Source of the DNA: Acidobacteriota bacterium | GTDB lineage: Bacteria > Acidobacteriota > Thermoanaerobaculia > Thermoanaerobaculales > Sulfomarinibacteraceae | NCBI GenBank assembly: GCA_022340775.1 | Contig: JAJDNH010000041.1 | Location: forward strand, 1 to 40,994 | Length of the DNA: 40,994 nt | Reading direction: 5' to 3' | Shown here: piece after piece, positions 7,465 to 15,857 of the stretch | Layout of the letters: every line of letters starts with the position of its first letter | Numbering within the stretch: position 1 is the stretch's first letter | Notes under the pieces: generated by a model | What the model was told of the DNA's origin: nothing | What the model saw: only the letters and a program-made list of their open reading frames with translations | Database searches by the model: none | Position numbers and translations under genes: made by a program

Positions 7465-9066
7465 CTAATCAACGACGCGAAGGGGGGTGATCGCCAGGTA
7501 GTGCGGGTCGATGGCGTCCAAGATGACGCGGCCCTCCATCGACTGTGCGACCGGCAGGCGAAGCAGGTAGCACAGCGTGGGCGTCACGTCGACCAGCTGG
7601 GCCGCCCTCGCCCTCTGGCCGGGAACGACGCCACGGCCAAGCAGGATCAGGATTCCATCCGGACACGACCTCGCCGAGGTGTGCCAGCTGCCGCCTGCAC
7701 CGAGGAGGCGTTTCAACCTCTCCCACGGCCCCGGGGCAGCGAGACCGTAGGGCGACACCACGACAACCAGGGCATCCGGTCCGGCCTCCGCCAGCAGAGA
7801 GTGCAGCTGGGCATCGAACAGCTCGAGCATCACCTCCTGGACCGCGCGCTCGGCCGTGTCCGCCGCACCACGCGGCTGCAGAAGATGACGGAAGGTCCCG
7901 AGCGCCCGCAGGTAGACCCACACCGTTCCTGTCAGTTGTGGCTGGCGCTCCCGTGCGGTTCGGAGCTCGGCCAGATCGTCCAGAACACTAGCCCAGATGG
8001 CGTCGCGGTCACTGGGAAACGGCTCCAGCACAGCCTCAAGTGAGCTCCGAAAGTCGGCTCCGAGATCGACGTCTTCTGCCTCCGGGGCGCGCCGGTCGCG
8101 GGGCTGGATCACACCGGGCGCCCATACGCCCGGCCACTCGATTGCCGCCGTCGGTACCCCTGCGGCGCGTAGCCGCTGCCACAAGGGTGGCAACAGGGAA
8201 GGTGGCGTTGGCACGCGGTGAGTGAGCCCCCACGGGAGCAGCCAGCCAGAACCCGCTGGCGTCCAGGGCAACAACCGGATCGGCTGCGAGAACAGCGAGG
8301 GCAGCTCCCAGGCCCACCTCGACTTCACACCGTGACGATGCGGGTACGCTCCGGTCGCGGTCGTCGTCCACAGGGAGCGTCGCAGGAACGGACGCCCGGG
8401 GTGCAGCACGCCCCACGAGCCCTCGTTCACCAACCGCTGCAGGCTAGGAAACCGGTCCGAGGCTGCGTTCGCGAGCAGAAAGTTGGCGTCCAGACCCTCG
8501 ACACCAATCACCAGCAGCGGTCGCGACGGAGCTCCGAGCGGGTTCGCGGCGACCGGGTGCTCGCCAGGCCCCGGGGTCGGCTGCCACACCAGCCGGAGCA
8601 GCGGTAGCGCGAACACCAGGACGACGACGGCCAGCCGCCCCAGATGACTCGATCTCCGTCCGGCCCACAGGTTTGCCAGCATCACCAGCACCGCCGCGGC
8701 CAGCCAGCTCACGGCATCCTGGCCGAGCGTTCTGTGGCCGCTGCCCGACAGAAACGCCTGGTGGAGATCGGCGTTCAGCCGGCTGGTCCCGGCCGCGACG
8801 ACGAAGATCGCCGCCGAGAGGGGAATGAACAGGCCGCGCGTCTTCCGCCATCGCCGTCCCGCGAGGGCAACGACAGCCCCCGTGAGAATCGCCAGCACGG
8901 ATCCGCAGGCCAGGGCACCCCAGCAGAACCACACCAGCCAAGCGAGCGCAAGCTGTGCGGCGGTCGGCTCCACCTCGGGGTTGAGGCGCAGCAGCAACAC
9001 CAAGACGAGGAGGCCGATCAGCCCGCCGGCTCCGACGCTCTGGATCACGAGCCGTGAAACGCGCAT
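7465..9066 (-). CDS. Membrane protein with degenerate type I phosphodiesterase/alkaline-phosphatase-like domain
   Basis: 533 aa from ATG 9066. Residues 1-165 contain about five hydrophobic segments (for example 6-28, 38-70, 80-95, 121-135, 145-160). From about residue 180 the protein follows the nucleotide pyrophosphatase/phosphodiesterase fold: LLVIGVEGLD, FPSLQRLVNEG, WTTTATGAYPHRHG, a late DGILILLGRGVVPG and VDVTPTLCYLLRLP. The nucleophile Thr region (T234-T236) and His394 and His462 are present. The first metal Asp is Glu190, the mid-domain Asp is Gly390, and the family SDHG is SPYG (Pro439, Tyr440). Hydrolase activity is therefore doubtful. Its start codon is only 12 bp from that of pyrK. 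No partner gene reveals its role. Confidence 0.8.
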   Translation of the reverse strand: MRVSRLVIQSVGAGGLIGLLVLVLLLRLNPEVEPTAAQLALAWLVWFCWGALACGSVLAILTGAVVALAGRRWRKTRGLFIPLSAAIFVVAAGTSRLNADLHQAFLSGSGHRTLGQDAVSWLAAAVLVMLANLWAGRRSSHLGRLAVVVLVFALPLLRLVWQPTPGPGEHPVAANPLGAPSRPLLVIGVEGLDANFLLANAASDRFPSLQRLVNEGSWGVLHPGRPFLRRSLWTTTATGAYPHRHGVKSRWAWELPSLFSQPIRLLPWTPAGSGWLLPWGLTHRVPTPPSLLPPLWQRLRAAGVPTAAIEWPGVWAPGVIQPRDRRAPEAEDVDLGADFRSSLEAVLEPFPSDRDAIWASVLDDLAELRTARERQPQLTGTVWVYLRALGTFRHLLQPRGAADTAERAVQEVMLELFDAQLHSLLAEAGPDALVVVVSPYGLAAPGPWERLKRLLGAGGSWHTSARSCPDGILILLGRGVVPGQRARAAQLVDVTPTLCYLLRLPVAQSMEGRVILDAIDPHYLAITPLRVVD

Positions 9067-9069
9067 AAT
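9041..9069 (+). promoter_or_regulatory. Possible pyrKDF promoter inside the divergent gene's 5' end
   Basis: CATAAT at 9064-9069 matches five of six -10 bases. The hexamer 17 bp upstream (TGGATC, 9041-9046) is a weak -35. Initiation about 7 nt after the -10 would fall at about 9076, giving an almost leaderless transcript for ATG 9079. The absence of a Shine-Dalgarno sequence there fits this. The promoter assignment is inference. Confidence 0.3.
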
Positions 9070-9078
9070 GCACCGGCC

Positions 9079-9894
9079 ATGGTAACGCGTTCCGACCTCG
9101 CCGCCACCCTGGCGCAACGCAGTCGCCTCACACCGACCTGCTACTCGGTCCGGTTCGCCTTCGACGCCGCCATCCCGACGGCGGTCCCCGGGCAGTTCGT
9201 GATGCTACGTCCCGAGCAGGGGGACCGGCCATTCTGGGGCCGTGCCTACTCGATCGCTGGCACCGGTGCGAGCGACACTCAGCCGACGATGGAGCTGATG
9301 ATCAAGACCGTCGGGCCCGGTACTGCGCTATGGGAGCAGCTCCCCCTGGGAACCCGTGCGCGGATCGTTGGCCCGCTGGGCGTCGGCTTCCCGTGCCTGC
9401 CGGCGCCCCGGTCGGTGGCCCTGGTGGCCGGCGGCATCGGCCTCCCGCCACTCCTGTTCGCGGCACACCGCCTCGCCGGCACGGATGCGCGGTGCGACCT
9501 GTACCTGGGCGCCGCCACCGCCGCCGAGCTCATCGAGCCGCAGCGCTGCCGGGCGGCGGCGGAAGCCACCGGGGGACAACTGTTCCCGGTCACCGACGAC
9601 GGGACTGCAGGCGAGGCCGGGCTGGTCACCGAGGCCCTCCAGCACCGCCTGGCGGAGGGACGGCGCTACACGGCGATCTGGGCTTGCGGCCCGATGCCGA
9701 TGCTACGAGCCGCGACCCAGGTCGGAGAGAGGTGGGACGTGCCGGTGCACGTCGCTCTCGAGGAGCGGATGGCCTGTGGGGTTGGAGTCTGCCTCGGCTG
9801 CATCATCCCCACTTCTGACGGCGCCCATATTCGTACATGCAGCGAGGGTCCCGTCGTGGACGGCAGCCTGATCGACTGGGAGACCGCATGCTGA
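9079..9894 (+). CDS. pyrK: Dihydroorotate dehydrogenase electron-transfer subunit
   Basis: 271 aa. It carries electrons from the FMN of PyrD to NAD+ through FAD and a [2Fe-2S] cluster, in de novo pyrimidine synthesis in the cytosol. Seen: an N-terminal ferredoxin-reductase beta-barrel (GQFVMLRP; RAYSIAG), an NAD-binding part (VALVAGGIGLPPLLFAA; WACGPMPML), and the C-terminal cluster ligands C233-x4-C238-x2-C241-x12-C254, followed by GPVVDGSLIDW as in the family. ATG 9079 gives the expected N terminus but has no visible Shine-Dalgarno. It overlaps pyrD by 7 bp, as expected for the heterotetrameric class 1B enzyme. Confidence 0.95.
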   Translation: MVTRSDLAATLAQRSRLTPTCYSVRFAFDAAIPTAVPGQFVMLRPEQGDRPFWGRAYSIAGTGASDTQPTMELMIKTVGPGTALWEQLPLGTRARIVGPLGVGFPCLPAPRSVALVAGGIGLPPLLFAAHRLAGTDARCDLYLGAATAAELIEPQRCRAAAEATGGQLFPVTDDGTAGEAGLVTEALQHRLAEGRRYTAIWACGPMPMLRAATQVGERWDVPVHVALEERMACGVGVCLGCIIPTSDGAHIRTCSEGPVVDGSLIDWETAC

Positions 9895-10817
9895 CGCCGG
9901 ATCTTCACGTCAACGTCGGCTCGCTCCGGCTCGCCAACCCTGTCATCGCCGCCTCCGGCACGTTCGGCTACGGGCTGGACCTCGATGATTTTTGCCCTCC
10001 CGAAAAGCTCGGCGGAGTGGTGACGAAGGGGCTGAGCCCGCGGCCGCGAGAGGGGGCCCCGATGCCACGCATCGCCGAGACGCCGTCCGGCATGCTGAAT
10101 GCGATCGGGCTCGAGAACATCGGCGTCGACGTGTTCTGCCGTGACAAGCTCCCGGCGCTGCGGGAGCGGCGGGCCGTCGTGATCGTCAACGTCTTTGGCG
10201 AGTCAGCTGCTGACTATGTCCGTGTCATCGAGCACTGCGAGAGCGAAGCCGGAATTGCCGGCTACGAGCTCAACGTCTCGTGCCCCAACGTCTCGGCCGG
10301 GGGAATCCAGTTCGGCCACGACCCTCGCACCCTCGAGGAGCTCACGGCCCGCTGCCGGGTAGTTACCGCCAGGCCCCTGTGGGTCAAGCTCTCCCCGAAC
10401 GCTCCCGACCTCGTGGGAACAGCGCGCGCCGCGGCGGCCGGCGGAGCCGATGCGGTCTCCCTGGTCAACACCATTCTCGGCATGGCCATCGATCCGTTGC
10501 GCCGACTCCCGGAGCTGGCCCGCACTTTTGGCGGCCTCTCCGGCCCCGCCATCCTGCCGATCGCCCTGCGCATGGTGTACGAGGTCCACCTCGCGCTGCC
10601 CGAGCTCCCGGTGGTCGGTCTCGGTGGGATCGAAAGCGGGCTCGACGTGGTTCGTTTCCTGCTGGCCGGCGCGACGGCCGTGCAGGTGGGAACGGCGACC
10701 TTCCGGCGTCCCGGCGTGATGCTGGAGATCCTCGCCGAGCTCGCGGCCTACTGCCGCGACCAGGGCGTGGAGCGGGTCGCGACTCTCACCGGCGCCTTGG
10801 AGGCTCGGGATGCGTGA
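9888..10817 (+). CDS. pyrD: Dihydroorotate dehydrogenase, class 1B catalytic subunit
   Basis: 309 aa from ATG 9888 (MLTPDLHVNVGSLRLANPV), which overlaps the end of pyrK by 7 bp. The frame is open further upstream, but family alignment favours this start. It oxidises dihydroorotate to orotate with FMN. Family motifs seen: ASGTFGYG, a VTKGLSPRPREG loop, NVSCPNVSAGG with catalytic Cys132, the FMN-phosphate region VGLGGIESGLDVVRFLLAGA and VQVGTA. The catalytic Cys (rather than Ser) and the adjacent pyrK place it in class 1B, which is soluble and NAD-linked. It overlaps pyrF by 8 bp. Confidence 0.96.
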   Translation: MLTPDLHVNVGSLRLANPVIAASGTFGYGLDLDDFCPPEKLGGVVTKGLSPRPREGAPMPRIAETPSGMLNAIGLENIGVDVFCRDKLPALRERRAVVIVNVFGESAADYVRVIEHCESEAGIAGYELNVSCPNVSAGGIQFGHDPRTLEELTARCRVVTARPLWVKLSPNAPDLVGTARAAAAGGADAVSLVNTILGMAIDPLRRLPELARTFGGLSGPAILPIALRMVYEVHLALPELPVVGLGGIESGLDVVRFLLAGATAVQVGTATFRRPGVMLEILAELAAYCRDQGVERVATLTGALEARDA

Positions 10818-11532
10818 CGTCCGCAGCGCTTTGTGCATCGCCCTCGACGGCACCGACTTGGAGTGGATCGAGGCCACGGCAAGAACCGTGGCGCCCCACG
10901 CCGGCTGGCTGAAGGTCGGCCTCGAGGGCTTCACGGCGCATGGGCCGGACCTCGTACGGCGCGTCGGCCAGCTCGGAAGCCGCATCTTCCTCGACCTCAA
11001 GCTGCACGACATTCCGGCGACCGTGTCCCGAGCAGCTGCCAACTGCGCGGTATCCGGCGCGGACATGTTCAACGTCCATGCCGGTGGCGGCGCAGCGATG
11101 CTCCGAGCCGCCGTCGAGGGTGCCCGCTCCGCGGCGACATCGCAGCCCCCGAAGGTGCTCGCAGTCACCGTGCTCACCAGCCTCGATCATCAGGCGCTGA
11201 GCGAGCTCGGGCTCCCCATCGCTCCCGACGAGCTGGTGGTGCGTTGGGCGCGGATGGCCCAAAGCTGCGGCCTGGACGGCGTCGTCGCCTCGGCCAAGGA
11301 AGCTCCCCTCGTCCGCCGAGCCTGCGGGCCTGAGTTCCTGATCGTGACCCCGGGCATCCGCCCCGCGTGGGCGGCCGGTGATGACCAGAAACGCATCGTC
11401 ACACCGGCGGCGGCCATCGCCGACGGCGCGGACGTGCTCGTCATCGGCCGGCCGGTCACCCGCGCCGACGACCCGGCAGCGGCGGCGCAACGCATCCTTC
11501 AGGAGATGTCCGAAGGAGCGAGCGCCTCGTAG
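10810..11532 (+). CDS. pyrF: Orotidine 5'-phosphate decarboxylase
   Basis: 240 aa, ATG 10810 overlapping pyrD by 8 bp. It decarboxylates OMP to UMP, the last step of de novo pyrimidine synthesis. The catalytic DxKxxD motif is FLDLKLHDIPATV (D62, K64, D67). Other family features are LCIALDG at the N terminus, VTVLTSLD in the middle and TPGIRPAW near the phosphate site, with RPVTRADDPAAAAQRI at the C terminus. The length is normal for the group-1 enzyme. It is the last gene of the pyrK-pyrD-pyrF run. No pyrE is present in the window. Confidence 0.96.
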   Translation: MRDVRSALCIALDGTDLEWIEATARTVAPHAGWLKVGLEGFTAHGPDLVRRVGQLGSRIFLDLKLHDIPATVSRAAANCAVSGADMFNVHAGGGAAMLRAAVEGARSAATSQPPKVLAVTVLTSLDHQALSELGLPIAPDELVVRWARMAQSCGLDGVVASAKEAPLVRRACGPEFLIVTPGIRPAWAAGDDQKRIVTPAAAIADGADVLVIGRPVTRADDPAAAAQRILQEMSEGASAS

Positions 11533-11866
11533 CCCATCCCAAACGCCTGGGAGACTGTTGCAGGAGCTTCGAATGGGCTCTGTTGCACTCGCTCTGCGTG
11601 GATGCGCTGTGCACATCCTCCAGCACGCAAAGAGAGAGAAGAGCTGTCTCCGACAGCAGCCGAACGGGCTGTCCGGCCGGGGCTCCAGCCCGGATCGTTC
11701 ATGAGCGATCGTAGCGAGACTGGTGAGATGTCTGTCAGCGCTGGGATCTGAGCGTCGAAGTGCCGCAGGCATCCTCGGAGGGTATGTTGAGGACACCGAG
11801 ACGCGAAGAGCACGGCGATGGCTGGCGTATCGCCGGTCGCAGTAGATTGCGAGTGAATGATGCGGG
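11533..11866. other. Intergenic region with a series of small hairpins
   Basis: 334 bp between convergent pyrF and the DUF4845-like gene, with no convincing gene. A 7-bp inverted pair AGCCCAT/ATGGGCT starts at the pyrF stop. Then follow GCTGTC-TCC-GACAGC (11643-11657), GGGCT-CC-AGCCC (11680-11691), the near-palindrome GATCG-TTCATGAG-CGATC (11693-11710), and CGGCGAT/ATCGCCG (11813-11835). The last could end transcription from the minus-strand operon, although there is no T-run. The 11.75-11.82 kb part weakly resembles 40.12-40.22 kb. Confidence 0.6.
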
Positions 11867-12235
11867 CTAGAACAGTCGTCCAGTGACTCTGTGAACCTTG
11901 TGCCAGTGGTAGGTGTAGAACGGGTAGTGGATGTCGACGTCGTAGGTCACGGTGATGTCGATGAACTGTGAGGTGCGTTTGACCACGACGTTCTCCGGTG
12001 CGACCGGCAGGTGGAGTTCTTCGGCTTTCTGCATGATCCGGTTCTTGATCCGGGTGTTGGTGTAGGCCGAGATCGTCGCCCGCTCGGAGAGCAGTTCGAT
12101 CTCCTTTTGCAGGTCGCCCATGTTGACCAGCACCGGCACGGTCTTGACGGCAATGACCACGACAATCGCGAGCACGATCAAGGCGATGAAGCAACCGGCG
12201 TTGATCTGACCACGCTCATCACGGAACCGGATCAT
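11867..12235 (-). CDS. Small membrane-anchored protein, DUF4845-like
   Basis: 122 aa from ATG 12235, with GGAGGAGAG about 5 nt upstream. The N terminus is a short basic stretch, then one hydrophobic helix (about residues 11-31, CFIALIVLAIVVVIAVKTVP), then a periplasmic-type domain of about 90 residues with alternating beta strands (FIDITVTYDVDIHYPF). This layout, and the position directly downstream of lepB on the same strand, match the DUF4845 family, often found next to lepB in Proteobacteria. The function is unknown. The gap to lepB is 72 bp, so co-transcription is likely. Assignment to DUF4845 rests on architecture and context rather than strong identity. Confidence 0.7.
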   Translation of the reverse strand: MIRFRDERGQINAGCFIALIVLAIVVVIAVKTVPVLVNMGDLQKEIELLSERATISAYTNTRIKNRIMQKAEELHLPVAPENVVVKRTSQFIDITVTYDVDIHYPFYTYHWHKVHRVTGRLF

Positions 12236-12307
12236 CCTCGCTCTCCTCCCCGGCAGTACGTACTCTGCTTCTATGTTACTGCCAGTCGGCCGCGGCGACA
12301 ACAGCCG

Positions 12308-13000
12308 TCAGCGTATCAGGTGGAAGGTGCGGTCCCAGCGCGTCTTGGTCAGGAAGTGGATGAGCACGTCCCAGAGCTGCCGCAGTCGATGGCCCAAGCC
12401 CTGCCAGCGCCAGTCGTTGTGCGGCGCCTCGTACGACCAGTAGATGAACACCGCGCGACCCTTGAGATAGGTGCGCGGCACCGGGCCCCAGAAGCGCGAG
12501 TCAAGGGAGTTGTCACGGTTGTCCCCGAGGCAGAAGTAGGTACCAGGGGGCACCGTGTACGGGCCGAAGTTGTCGCGCAACCGTAGGCTCGGCGGCTCCA
12601 GGGGCGAGTCCGGGTAGACCATCGGGTCCTTGTGGACGACGTACGGCTCCTTCTGCAGGACGCCATTGAGATACAGCTTCTTGGCACGGATCTCCACGGT
12701 ATCGCCGGGAAGCCCGATGCACCGCTTGATGAAGTCACGGCGGGGATCCTCTGGGAACTTGAACACCACGACATCACCGTGCCTCGGGTTGCGGTATGGA
12801 AGCAGGCGTTCCAACGCGTCCGAGAAATGTGGCCCGTAGATGAACTTGTTGACCACCAGGTGGTCGCCGACGAGGAGATTGTTCTCCATCGATCCGGACG
12901 GAATCTTGAAGTTCTCGAAGGAGAACGTGCGGACGAACAGGGCCAGGATCACGGCCACCAGAATCGCCTCGTAGTACTCGCGGGTCACCGATCTCTTCAT
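12308..13000 (-). CDS. lepB: Signal peptidase I
   Basis: 230 aa from ATG 13000, sharing one base with the lepA stop. The frame is open further upstream inside lepA, but [20 protein letters not shown] is the expected start. It cleaves Sec and Tat signal peptides at the outer face of the inner membrane. One N-terminal transmembrane helix (about 11-26) is followed by IPSGSM with catalytic Ser37, then RRDFIKRCIGLPGD with the general base Lys92, and box E GDNRDNSLDSRFWGPV. The length and single anchor are normal. It lies in the mtnA-tsaD-lepA-lepB run, so its synthesis is tied to translation genes. Confidence 0.96.
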   Translation of the reverse strand: MKRSVTREYYEAILVAVILALFVRTFSFENFKIPSGSMENNLLVGDHLVVNKFIYGPHFSDALERLLPYRNPRHGDVVVFKFPEDPRRDFIKRCIGLPGDTVEIRAKKLYLNGVLQKEPYVVHKDPMVYPDSPLEPPSLRLRDNFGPYTVPPGTYFCLGDNRDNSLDSRFWGPVPRTYLKGRAVFIYWSYEAPHNDWRWQGLGHRLRQLWDVLIHFLTKTRWDRTFHLIR

Positions 13001-14799
13001 CAGTCCTCCACCTTGAGAACGGCCAGGAACGCTTCCTGGGGGACCTCCACGCGACCCACCCGCTTGAGGCGCTTCTTGCCTTCCTTCTGTTTCTCGAGGA
13101 GCTTCTTCTTGCGCGTCACGTCGCCACCGTAGCACTTGGCGAGCACGTTCTTGCGCAGGGCCTTGACCACAGCGCGGGAGATCACCCGCCGGCCGACCGC
13201 CGCCTGGATGACCACCTCGTACAGTTGCCGGGGTATGACCTCTTTCATCTTCGACACCAGAGCCTGGCCACGCCGGTAGGCGTTCTCATGATGGACGATC
13301 ACGGAAAGAGCGTCCACCGGCTCGCCGTTGACGAGGACGTCCAGCTTCACCAGGTTCCCCTCCTCGTAGCCAACGAGTTGGTAGTCAAAGGAAGCGTAGC
13401 CTCGAGAGACGCTCTTGAGCCGGTCATAAAAGTCCAGGACGACATCGGCCAGCGGCAGACGGTACTCGATCAGGACCCGCTGCGGACCCACATACTCGAG
13501 TCGTTTCTGCACTCCACGACGGTCCTCGCAGAGCTTGAGAATCGCACCCACCGCATCATCGTGAGTAAGGATCGTGGCGTCGATCATGGGCTCCGCGACA
13601 GTCTCGATCCGCCCAGCCTCCGGGAGGTCCTTCGGGTTCTCGACCCACACCTCTTCGCCGGAAGTCGTGACGACGCGGTACCGCACGCTGGGCGCCGTGG
13701 TGATCAGGTCGAGCCCGAACTCGCGCTCGAGGCGCTGCTGGACGATCTCCATGTGCAACAGCCCCAGGTAGCCGCAGCGAAAGCCAAAGCCCAGAGCCTG
13801 CGAGGTGTCGGGCTCGAAGGTGAACGAGGCATCGTTGAGACGCAGCTTATCGAGCGCATCACGCAGGTCCTGGTAGTCGCCGGAGTCCACCGGGTACAGG
13901 CCCGCGAACACGACCGGCTTGATCTCCTTGAAGCCCGGCAGGGCCGCCTGAGCCGGCCGGCGATCGTCGGTGATGGTGTCACCGACACGGGTCTGGTCGA
14001 GCTCCTTGATGGTCGCGAACATATAGCCTACCGCGCCGGGGCGGAGCTCGTCGGTCGGCGTCGGTTTGGGCGCGAACCGGCCCAGCTCCTCGATCTCGAA
14101 GGCGGTGCCGGTCGACATGAACCGGATACGCTGCTTGCGCCGAATCGTCCCCTCCTTGACCCGGATCAGGCAGCACACCCCGCGGTATGGGTCGTACCAG
14201 GCGTCGAAGAGCATCGCACGCAGGGGCGCATCGTCGCCGCCGGCCGGGGCCGGGACCCGGGCCACCAGCGCCTCCAAGAGCTCCGGCACGCCCTCGCCCG
14301 TCTTGGCCGACACCAGCAGAGCCTCCTCGGCCGGCAGCCCCACCACCTGTTCGATCTGCTCGGCAACCCGCTCTGGGTCCGCCGAGGGGAGGTCGATCTT
14401 GTTGATAACCGGGATGATCTCGAGGTCGTTTTCGAGCGCGACATAGGCGTTGGCCAGAGTCTGCGCCTCGACACCCTGGGTCGCGTCCACCACCAGCAGC
14501 GCCCCCTCGCAAGCCGCCAGCGAGCGCGAGACCTCGTACGAGAAGTCGACGTGGCCAGGCGTGTCGATCAGGTTGAGCGTGTAGGTCTCCCCGTCGCGTG
14601 CCCGATAGGTGAGGGAAACCGCATGCGCTTTGATCGTGATCCCCCGCTCGCGTTCCAGGTCCATGTCGTCGAGCAGCTGTGCTTTCATGTCGCGCGCGGA
14701 CACCGCTCCGGTCAGCTCCAGAATGCGATCGGCCAACGTCGACTTACCGTGGTCGATGTGGGCGATGATCGAAAAGTTGCGGACCTTGGCGGTGTTCAT
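13000..14799 (-). CDS. lepA: Elongation factor 4 (LepA)
   Basis: 599 aa from ATG 14799, the standard size for the family. Translational GTPase that binds ribosomes and affects elongation or initiation under stress. GTP-binding motifs: G1 [10 protein letters not shown]3 DTPGHVDF, G4 NKIDLP and G5 SAKTGEG. These are followed by the EF-G-like domains II, III and V and the LepA-specific C-terminal domain ([20 protein letters not shown], then [12 protein letters not shown]). The start overlaps the tsaD stop by ATGA, and the end overlaps lepB by one base, suggesting translational coupling. Confidence 0.97.
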   Translation of the reverse strand: MNTAKVRNFSIIAHIDHGKSTLADRILELTGAVSARDMKAQLLDDMDLERERGITIKAHAVSLTYRARDGETYTLNLIDTPGHVDFSYEVSRSLAACEGALLVVDATQGVEAQTLANAYVALENDLEIIPVINKIDLPSADPERVAEQIEQVVGLPAEEALLVSAKTGEGVPELLEALVARVPAPAGGDDAPLRAMLFDAWYDPYRGVCCLIRVKEGTIRRKQRIRFMSTGTAFEIEELGRFAPKPTPTDELRPGAVGYMFATIKELDQTRVGDTITDDRRPAQAALPGFKEIKPVVFAGLYPVDSGDYQDLRDALDKLRLNDASFTFEPDTSQALGFGFRCGYLGLLHMEIVQQRLEREFGLDLITTAPSVRYRVVTTSGEEVWVENPKDLPEAGRIETVAEPMIDATILTHDDAVGAILKLCEDRRGVQKRLEYVGPQRVLIEYRLPLADVVLDFYDRLKSVSRGYASFDYQLVGYEEGNLVKLDVLVNGEPVDALSVIVHHENAYRRGQALVSKMKEVIPRQLYEVVIQAAVGRRVISRAVVKALRKNVLAKCYGGDVTRKKKLLEKQKEGKKRLKRVGRVEVPQEAFLAVLKVED

Positions 14800-15854
14800 G
14801 ATGCCCTGCGCATGCCCGGCGGCTGCCACTTGCGGCTGGCGCGGGCATCCAGCCGCCGCGGATCGTCACGCTCGCCCCTGTGAAACGCGAGCTGGCCCGC
14901 CCGCGCGATCATCGCCGCGTTGTCCGTCGTCAAGGGCCGCGGCGCCAACAACACCTCCACGCCGAGCTCCTCGCCGGCTCGCTCGAGGCGGCGCCGCAGG
15001 AGCGTGTTCGCCGCTACGCCGCCGGAAGCGGTCAGCAGCTCCGGCCGGTGCCGGACCGCCAACTCCTCGAGTGGCTGCAGCAGGTGGTCGACGACCGCCG
15101 TCTCGAAGGAGGCGAGCAGGTCGCAGACCTCCGGCGAGGGCTCGCCGTCACCACCGGCCTGCAGGGCCTCCGCTCGGATGTGCCGGATCGTTGCCGACTT
15201 CAGCCCCGAAAAGGAGAAGTCGAGCGGGCTGTCCTTGAGACGCGGGCGCGGCAGCGCCACCGCCCTCGGATCGCCGTTTCGCGCCAGCCGGTCGACCACC
15301 GGGCCGCCGGGGTAGGGCAAACCCAGCGCCTGCGCCACCTTGTCGAACGCCTCCCCCGCGGCGTCGTCCCGGGTCCGGCAGCAGCGCTCGGCCTGGCCAT
15401 CCCGCAGCAGGTACCAGTTGGAGTGGCCGCCGGAGGCGACGAGGGCCAGGACCCGAGCCGGCATCTCACGCGCCGGCCCGCCTCCGAGGTCGAGAAACGA
15501 CGATGCCAGGTGTCCTTCCAGATGATCGACGGCGACCAGGGGTAGGCCCCGGCCCCAGGCAAACGCCGATGCGAAGCGTACGCCGACGAGCAGGGCACCG
15601 ATCAAGCCCGGTCCTCCGGTTACCGCCACCAGCTCGGTCGGCCCTCCGGCCCGGTTGAGCGCAGCGGCTGCGAGCGTCGGCAGGACCCTCAGGTGCTCCC
15701 GCGACGCCAGCTCCGGTACCACACCGCCGAAGGGCGCGTGCGCCGCCACCTGGCTCGAAAGCAGGTTGACCTCGATCCGACCCTCGCCGTCGAGAACCGC
15801 AACCGACGTCTCGTCGCACGAGGTCTCGATACCCAGCGTACGGCCGGCCCTCAC
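14796..15854 (-). CDS. tsaD: tRNA threonylcarbamoyladenosine synthase subunit TsaD
   Basis: 352 aa, GTG start at 15854, 3 bp after the mtnA stop. It transfers threonylcarbamoyl to A37 of ANN-decoding tRNAs, working with TsaB and TsaE (not in this window). Seen: [13 protein letters not shown] at the N terminus, [11 protein letters not shown], metal ligands H111 and H115 in [12 protein letters not shown], the GGHSNWYLL loop, and the C-terminal [16 protein letters not shown] and [11 protein letters not shown]. The length is normal for a bacterial member. The end overlaps lepA by 4 bp. Confidence 0.96.
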   Translation of the reverse strand: MRAGRTLGIETSCDETSVAVLDGEGRIEVNLLSSQVAAHAPFGGVVPELASREHLRVLPTLAAAALNRAGGPTELVAVTGGPGLIGALLVGVRFASAFAWGRGLPLVAVDHLEGHLASSFLDLGGGPAREMPARVLALVASGGHSNWYLLRDGQAERCCRTRDDAAGEAFDKVAQALGLPYPGGPVVDRLARNGDPRAVALPRPRLKDSPLDFSFSGLKSATIRHIRAEALQAGGDGEPSPEVCDLLASFETAVVDHLLQPLEELAVRHRPELLTASGGVAANTLLRRRLERAGEELGVEVLLAPRPLTTDNAAMIARAGQLAFHRGERDDPRRLDARASRKWQPPGMRRAS

Positions 15855-15857
15855 GGC

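Noticed and set aside
7282-8043. Plus-strand open frame of 253 codons over 7282-8043
   Set aside because: It starts in the low-complexity repeat and continues antisense to the phosphatase-like gene. Its peptide similarity to a frame near 39.7 kb is due to the shared DNA repeat.
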